From positions 62,001 through 126,000 of the forward strand of contig NZ_JARZAI010000009.1 in assembly GCF_029893355.1 (NCBI RefSeq): a stretch of 64,000 bases of DNA, read 5' to 3'. The notes beneath the pieces are model-generated. The model was given only the letters and a program-made list of their open reading frames with translations. It was not told the origin of the DNA and ran no database searches. The translations under genes were made by a program, and so were the position numbers. The stretch comes from Kitasatospora sp. MAA4. GTDB lineage: Bacteria > Actinomycetota > Actinomycetes > Streptomycetales > Streptomycetaceae. Position 1 is the stretch's first letter. Every line of letters begins with the position of its first letter. Of the stretch, positions 60,034 to 64,000 are shown one piece after another.

Positions 60034-61821
60034 ATGCCTCGAATGACAGCCGCCCGCGCGGCAGTGGAGATCCTCAAGCGCGAGGGCGTTGACGTCGCAT
60101 TCGGCGTGCCCGGTGCCGCGATCAACCCGTTCTACGCCGCGCTCAAGGCCTCCGGCGACATCCGCCACACGCTCGCCCGCCACGTCGAGGGCGCCTCCCA
60201 CATGGCCGAGGGGTACACCCGGGCCAAGGCCGGCAACATCGGCGTCTGCATCGGCACCTCGGGCCCGGCCGGCACGGACATGATCACCGGCCTCTACTCG
60301 GCGATCGCCGACTCGATTCCGATCCTGTGCATCACGGGCCAGGCGCCGGTTGCGAGGCTGCACACCGAGGACTTCCAGGCCGTCGACATCGCCTCGATCG
60401 CCAAGCCGGTGACCAAGGCCGCCACGACCGTCCTGGAGGCCGCACAGGTCCCCGGCGTGTTCCAGCAGGCCTTCCACCTGATGCGCTCCGGCCGTCCGGG
60501 CCCGGTCCTGATCGACCTGCCGATCGACGTCCAGCTGACCGAGATCGAGTTCGACCCGGAGACGTACGAGCCGCTGGTGCCCTACAAGCCGGCTGCGACC
60601 CGCGCCCAGATCGAGAAGGCGATCGGCTTCCTGCTGGAGTCCGAGCGGCCGCTGATCGTCGCCGGTGGCGGCATCATCAACGCCGACGCCGCCGAGCTGC
60701 TGGTCGAGTTCGCCGAGCTGACCAACACGCCGGTCATCCCCACCCTGATGGGCTGGGGCATCATCGCGGACGACCACGAGCTGAGCGCCGGCATGGTCGG
60801 CGTGCAGACCTCGCACCGCTACGGGAACGCGAACTTCCTGGAGTCGGACTTCGTCCTGGGCATCGGCAACCGCTGGGCCAACCGCCACACCGGCTACAAG
60901 CTGGACGTCTACCGCGGCGAGCGCAAGTTCGTCCACGTCGACATCGAGCCCACCCAGATCGGCCGGATCTTCGCCCCCGACTTCGGCATCGCCTCCGACG
61001 CCAAGGTCGCGCTGGAGCTCTTCATCGAGGTGGCCAAGGAGCTCAAGGCCGCCGGCAAGCTGCCCGACCGCAGCGCGTGGGTCGCCTCCACCCAGGAGCG
61101 CAAGGCCACGCTGCAGCGCCGCACGCACTTCGACAACGTGCCGATGAAGCCGCAGCGCGTGTACGAGGAGATGAACAAGGCCTTCGGCCCGGAGACCCGC
61201 TACGTCACCACCATCGGCCTCTCCCAGATCGCCGGCGCGCAGATGCTGCACGTCTACAAGCCGCGGCACTGGATCAACTGCGGTCAGGCCGGCCCGCTCG
61301 GCTGGACCACCCCGGCCGCTCTCGGTGTCGCCACCGCCGACCGCGAGACCCCGGTGGTCGCGCTCTCCGGCGACTACGACTTCCAGTTCATGCTGGAGGA
61401 GCTGGCCGTCGGTGCGCAGCACAAGATCCCGTACGTCCACGTGCTGGTGAACAACGCCTACCTCGGCCTGATCCGTCAGGCGCAGATCGGCCTGGACATC
61501 AACTTCCAGGTCAACCTGGAGTTCGAGAACATCAACTCCCCGGAGCTGGGCGTCTACGGCGTGGACCACGTCAAGGTCGTCGAGGGCCTGGGCTGCAAGG
61601 CGATCCGGGTCACCGACCCGAACGAGCTCGGCGCCGCCTTCGAGCAGGCCAAGAAGCTCGCTGCCGAGTACCAGGTGCCGGTCGTCGTCGAGGCGATCCT
61701 GGAGCGGATCACCAACATCGCGATGAGCCGGACGGCTGACATCAGCGACGTCAGCGAGTTCGAGGAGCTGGCCACCGAGCCCGGCCACGCCCCCACCGCG
61801 ATCAAGCCGCTGAAGGTCTGA
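60034..61821 (+). CDS. gcl: Glyoxylate carboligase (tartronate-semialdehyde synthase)
   Basis: 595 residues, ThDP enzyme. The usual catalytic Glu of the N-terminal domain is replaced by Val51 in [13 protein letters not shown], the hallmark of Gcl. The ThDP/Mg motif is [15 protein letters not shown] (about 448-462) with [26 protein letters not shown] is also typical. It joins two glyoxylates into tartronate semialdehyde with loss of CO2. CAGGAG ribosome site before ATG 60034. No hydroxypyruvate isomerase or tartronate-semialdehyde reductase gene follows it in this window. Confidence 0.97.
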   Translation: MPRMTAARAAVEILKREGVDVAFGVPGAAINPFYAALKASGDIRHTLARHVEGASHMAEGYTRAKAGNIGVCIGTSGPAGTDMITGLYSAIADSIPILCITGQAPVARLHTEDFQAVDIASIAKPVTKAATTVLEAAQVPGVFQQAFHLMRSGRPGPVLIDLPIDVQLTEIEFDPETYEPLVPYKPAATRAQIEKAIGFLLESERPLIVAGGGIINADAAELLVEFAELTNTPVIPTLMGWGIIADDHELSAGMVGVQTSHRYGNANFLESDFVLGIGNRWANRHTGYKLDVYRGERKFVHVDIEPTQIGRIFAPDFGIASDAKVALELFIEVAKELKAAGKLPDRSAWVASTQERKATLQRRTHFDNVPMKPQRVYEEMNKAFGPETRYVTTIGLSQIAGAQMLHVYKPRHWINCGQAGPLGWTTPAALGVATADRETPVVALSGDYDFQFMLEELAVGAQHKIPYVHVLVNNAYLGLIRQAQIGLDINFQVNLEFENINSPELGVYGVDHVKVVEGLGCKAIRVTDPNELGAAFEQAKKLAAEYQVPVVVEAILERITNIAMSRTADISDVSEFEELATEPGHAPTAIKPLKV

Positions 61822-61831
61822 TCCGACCGAC

Positions 61832-61871
61832 CGAAGGGCCCCGCAGACGCTCGCGTCTGCGGGGCCCTTCG
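61832..61871. terminator. Perfect 18-bp hairpin terminator after gcl
   Basis: CGAAGGGCCCCGCAGACG (61832-61849) pairs fully with 61854-61871 over CTCG; GCGTTGTTGG follows. Confidence 0.9.
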
Positions 61872-61909
61872 CGTTGTTGGAGAGGGGAGGAGAACCACGG
61901 GCGGGCACG

Positions 61910-61948
61910 CCGCAGCCCCGGACCCTCGCCGTGGGTCCGGGGCTGCGG
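61910..61948. terminator. Second hairpin between gcl and the deaminase gene
   Basis: CCGCAGCCCCGGACCC (61910-61925) pairs perfectly with 61933-61948; 7-base loop. Confidence 0.8.
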
Positions 61949-61949
61949 T

Positions 61950-61975
61950 CCGTCCGCCCCGGCTGGGGCGGACGG
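61950..61975. terminator. Third hairpin between gcl and the deaminase gene
   Basis: CCGTCCGCCCC (61950-61960) pairs perfectly with GGGGCGGACGG (61965-61975) over GGCT. Probably serves the leftward deaminase transcript. Confidence 0.75.
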
Positions 61976-62024
61976 AGTCCGGGTCACGCACCGTCCCTGG
62001 GCGGCCCGGAGTTCAGGGGATGGG

Positions 62025-63407
62025 TCAGCCGCGGGCGGCCAGGTCGCGGGCCGCCTTGGCGCAGGCCAGAGCGATCTTGTCCTCGTTGACCGTGGTCAGG
62101 TTGCCCTTCTCCACCACGGCGTTGCCGTTGACGAAGAGCACCGACAGCGGCGGCAGGGCGCCCAGCGTGAGCGCGGCCACCGGGTCGGCGATCGAGGAGT
62201 GCATGATGCCGTCGATCTTCCACAGCGCCAGGTCGGCGAGCTTGCCGACCTCGATCGAGCCGATCTCGTTGTGCCGGCCGAGCACCCGGGCGCCGCCCAT
62301 GGTGCCCAGGCGCAGCGAGCTGCGGGCGGTGAGCGCCTTCGGGCTGCCGTGCAGGCGGTTGATCAGCAGCGCGTTGCGCAGCTCGGTGCCGAGCTCACCC
62401 GACTCGTTGGAGGCGGTGCCGTCCACGCCCAGGCCCACCGGCACGCCGGCCTTGAGCATGTCCGGGACGCGGGCGATGCCGGCCGCGAGGCGGGCGTTGG
62501 AGGACGGGCAGTGCGCGACACCGGTGCCGGTCTCGGCGAACTTGGCGATGTCCGAGTCGTTCATGTGGACGCAGTGCGCCATCCAGACGTCCTCGCCCAG
62601 CCAGCCGGTGGACTCGAAGTAGTCCGTCGGGCCCATCCCGAACAGCTCCTTGCAGAACTGCTCCTCCTCGGCCGTCTCCGAGCCGTGGGTGTGCAGCCGG
62701 ACGCCCTTGCGGCGGGCCAGCACGGCGGCCTCGCGCATGAGTTCGGTGGAGACCGAGAACGGCGAGCAGGGCGCGATGGCGATCTGCAACATCGAGTCGA
62801 AGGAGGCGTCGTGGTAGCGGTCCACGGCGGCCTCGGAGGCGATCAGGATGTCCTCGGTCTTCTCGACCGCGTGGTCCGGCGGCAGGCCGCCGTCCTTCTT
62901 GCTGCGGTCCATCGAGCCGCGCAGCGCGGTGAAGCGCATGCCCAGTTCCTGGACGGCCTCGATCTCCGCGCCCAGGATGTCGCCGCCGTCCTTGGGGAAG
63001 ACGTAGTGGTGGTCGCTCGCGGTGGTGCAGCCGGACTTGAGCAGCGCGGCGGCCGAACCCTGCGCGGCGGCGTGCACGAGCTTGTCGTCGATCCGCGACC
63101 AGGTCGGGTAGAGCGCGACCAGCCAGTCGAAGAGGATGTTGTCCTGGGCCAGGCCCCGGGTGATCCACTGGTAGAAGTGGTGATGGGTGTTGACCAGGCC
63201 CGGCGTGATCAGGTGGCCCTCGCCGTTGATCCGGCGCACCACGTTGTCCAGCCACTGCGGGGCGGGGCCGTCGCCGACCGACTCGATCTTGTTGCCGAGG
63301 ATCACGACGTGGCCCCGGGCGTACTCGGTGTCGTTGGCGTCGACGGTGGCGATGGCGACGTTCTCGATCACGATCCGCTGGTCGGCGGGCGGAGGCTGGA
63401 CGGCCAT
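62025..63407 (-). CDS. 8-oxoguanine deaminase (amidohydrolase superfamily)
   Basis: 460 residues. Metal-binding NTHHHFYQW (about 73-81), LHTHGSE (about 238-244), DVWMAHCVHMND (about 267-278) and GLGVDGTASNESGEL (about 324-338, catalytic Asp). The HxH-containing N-terminus with YPTWSRIDD and the CSPFSVSTELM segment are those of 8-oxoguanine/guanine deaminases rather than cytosine deaminase. It would convert 8-oxoguanine to urate, feeding the uricase encoded next. Cytoplasmic. The gene lies downstream of urate oxidase on the same strand. Confidence 0.9.
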   Translation of the reverse strand: MAVQPPPADQRIVIENVAIATVDANDTEYARGHVVILGNKIESVGDGPAPQWLDNVVRRINGEGHLITPGLVNTHHHFYQWITRGLAQDNILFDWLVALYPTWSRIDDKLVHAAAQGSAAALLKSGCTTASDHHYVFPKDGGDILGAEIEAVQELGMRFTALRGSMDRSKKDGGLPPDHAVEKTEDILIASEAAVDRYHDASFDSMLQIAIAPCSPFSVSTELMREAAVLARRKGVRLHTHGSETAEEEQFCKELFGMGPTDYFESTGWLGEDVWMAHCVHMNDSDIAKFAETGTGVAHCPSSNARLAAGIARVPDMLKAGVPVGLGVDGTASNESGELGTELRNALLINRLHGSPKALTARSSLRLGTMGGARVLGRHNEIGSIEVGKLADLALWKIDGIMHSSIADPVAALTLGALPPLSVLFVNGNAVVEKGNLTTVNEDKIALACAKAARDLAARG

Positions 63408-63509
63408 GGTGTCTCTCCTAGGGAGCGGTGGGGGAGGAGCGACCGCCGTCGGAGCTATCGGGGTCCCGAGGGCGGGACGGCGGTACGAGAATCCCTCGGG
63501 ATGCGACGA

Positions 63510-63562
63510 CGCTCCGTACCGTCCGGGCCGCGGGGAGGCGGTTGCGGGGGCGGTACGGAGCG
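63510..63562. terminator. 12-bp inverted repeat between urate oxidase and deaminase genes
   Basis: CGCTCCGTACCG (63510-63521) is complementary to CGGTACGGAGCG (63551-63562) with a 29-base loop. A partial terminator or processing stem downstream of uricase. Confidence 0.5.
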
Positions 63563-63585
63563 AACCGCGTCGGTCAGGCGACCGG

Positions 63586-64000
63586 TCAGGCGACCGGGAT
63601 GACCGGGACGACGCCCTCGCGGTGCACGGTGCCCTCGATCAGGCCGTACATCCGGTCGGCGGCGTAGTACACCTCGTTGTCGTTCTTGAGGCCGAAGGGC
63701 TCCAGGTCGACGAGGAAGTGGTGCTTGTTGGGCAGCTCCAGGCGGACCTCGTCCACCTCGGCGCGGTTGTTCAGCACCCGGGTGCCCATCGCGTGCAGCG
63801 TCTGCTGCAGCGAGTAGGAGTAGGTCTCCGCGAACGCCTCCAGCATGTGGCGGCGCACGTGCGCGTAGGAGCGGTTCCAGTTCGGCTGGGCCTCGTCGTC
63901 CACGCCCGTGAAGGAGTACTTCCAGCGGGCCGTCACCTGGGTGGCCAGGATGCGGTCGTACGCCTCCTTCAGGGTGGTGTACTTGTCCTTGATGTAGCCC
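63586..64000 (-). CDS. Urate oxidase, C-terminal part (5' end beyond the window)
   Basis: About 138 residues visible, running off the right edge. KDKYTTLKEAYDRILATQVT, WKYSFTGVDDEAQPNWNRSY, FAETYSYSLQQTLHAMGTRV and LPNKHHFLVDLEPFGLKND are conserved in uricases; the C-terminal region that binds urate (R/Q of the site) is included. It oxidises urate to 5-hydroxyisourate with O2. Stop at 63588-63586; 178 bases before the deaminase start, so the two may be in one transcript with a partial stop. Confidence 0.93.
   Translation of the reverse strand, partial: GYIKDKYTTLKEAYDRILATQVTARWKYSFTGVDDEAQPNWNRSYAHVRRHMLEAFAETYSYSLQQTLHAMGTRVLNNRAEVDEVRLELPNKHHFLVDLEPFGLKNDNEVYYAADRMYGLIEGTVHREGVVPVIPVA

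Overview
The window is high-GC actinobacterial DNA. Gene content (a conservon, a DasR-like site before a chitinase, ImuA'/ImuB/DnaE2 under an actinobacterial SOS box, an AllR-aceB-gcl-uricase region, many secreted polysaccharidases) points to the Streptomycetaceae (Streptomyces, Kitasatospora or Streptacidiphilus); the genus cannot be fixed from sequence alone. Nearly all genes use GC-rich codons, strong GGAGG-type ribosome sites and frequent ATGA/GTGA overlaps. The clear exception is an AT-rich patch at 57-250.

Layout. 1-2607: end of an unknown gene, an AT-rich gap, a pentapeptide-repeat protein, then a YCII/DGPF protein with an ECF42-type sigma factor. 2609-10324: DUF4419 protein, PlsC-type acyltransferase, CPA1 Na+/H+ antiporter, GT2 glycosyltransferase, a 161-bp MITE-like element, an 8-TM membrane protein and small proteins. 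10379-21697: secreted alpha-galactosidase (GH27), SbcC/SbcD nuclease, a hypothetical, a Nudix protein, a secreted SGNH hydrolase and a secreted GH18 chitinase. 21856-29281: acyl-CoA synthetase, a complete four-gene conservon (cvnABCD) and an orphan winged-helix regulator. 29312-32811: aldo/keto reductase, LLM flavin oxidoreductase, a ClpN-domain/HTH pair with a well-defined autoregulatory promoter, and a truncated globin. 32816-38413: the SOS mutasome operon imuA'-imuB-dnaE2. 38551-47741: a MerR-methyltransferase fusion with its own 19-bp-spacer promoter, a decayed DacB carboxypeptidase, two peptidyl-prolyl isomerases, RraA, several regulator/SDR pairs, and a small patch of gene debris (46683-47090). 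47816-52380: TPR protein, a TetR-DUF4865-carboxymuconolactone decarboxylase-phosphotriesterase operon, and a divergent SDR/TetR pair. 52399-56624: MoaF-like and DUF1059 proteins, a methyltransferase, a LuxR regulator whose start lies inside a 21-bp inverted repeat, and a secreted GH16 glucanase. 56680-64000: purine/allantoin/glyoxylate block with AllR-like IclR repressor, malate synthase, an AtzF-C-like protein, glyoxylate carboligase, 8-oxoguanine deaminase and the end of urate oxidase.

How it fits together. In the last block, purine breakdown (8-oxoguanine deaminase, uricase) ultimately yields glyoxylate, which malate synthase and glyoxylate carboligase consume. The same 15-bp dyad, TTCYGTATCGYGGAA, lies in the aceB promoter spacer and just downstream of the gcl promoter, so the adjacent IclR-type repressor probably controls both. 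The most system-like unexplained units are the TetR/DUF4865/CMD/phosphotriesterase operon, the HTH-ClpN pair with twin GTCAAC-N4-GTTGAC operators and a probable leaderless start, and the MerR-methyltransferase fusion.
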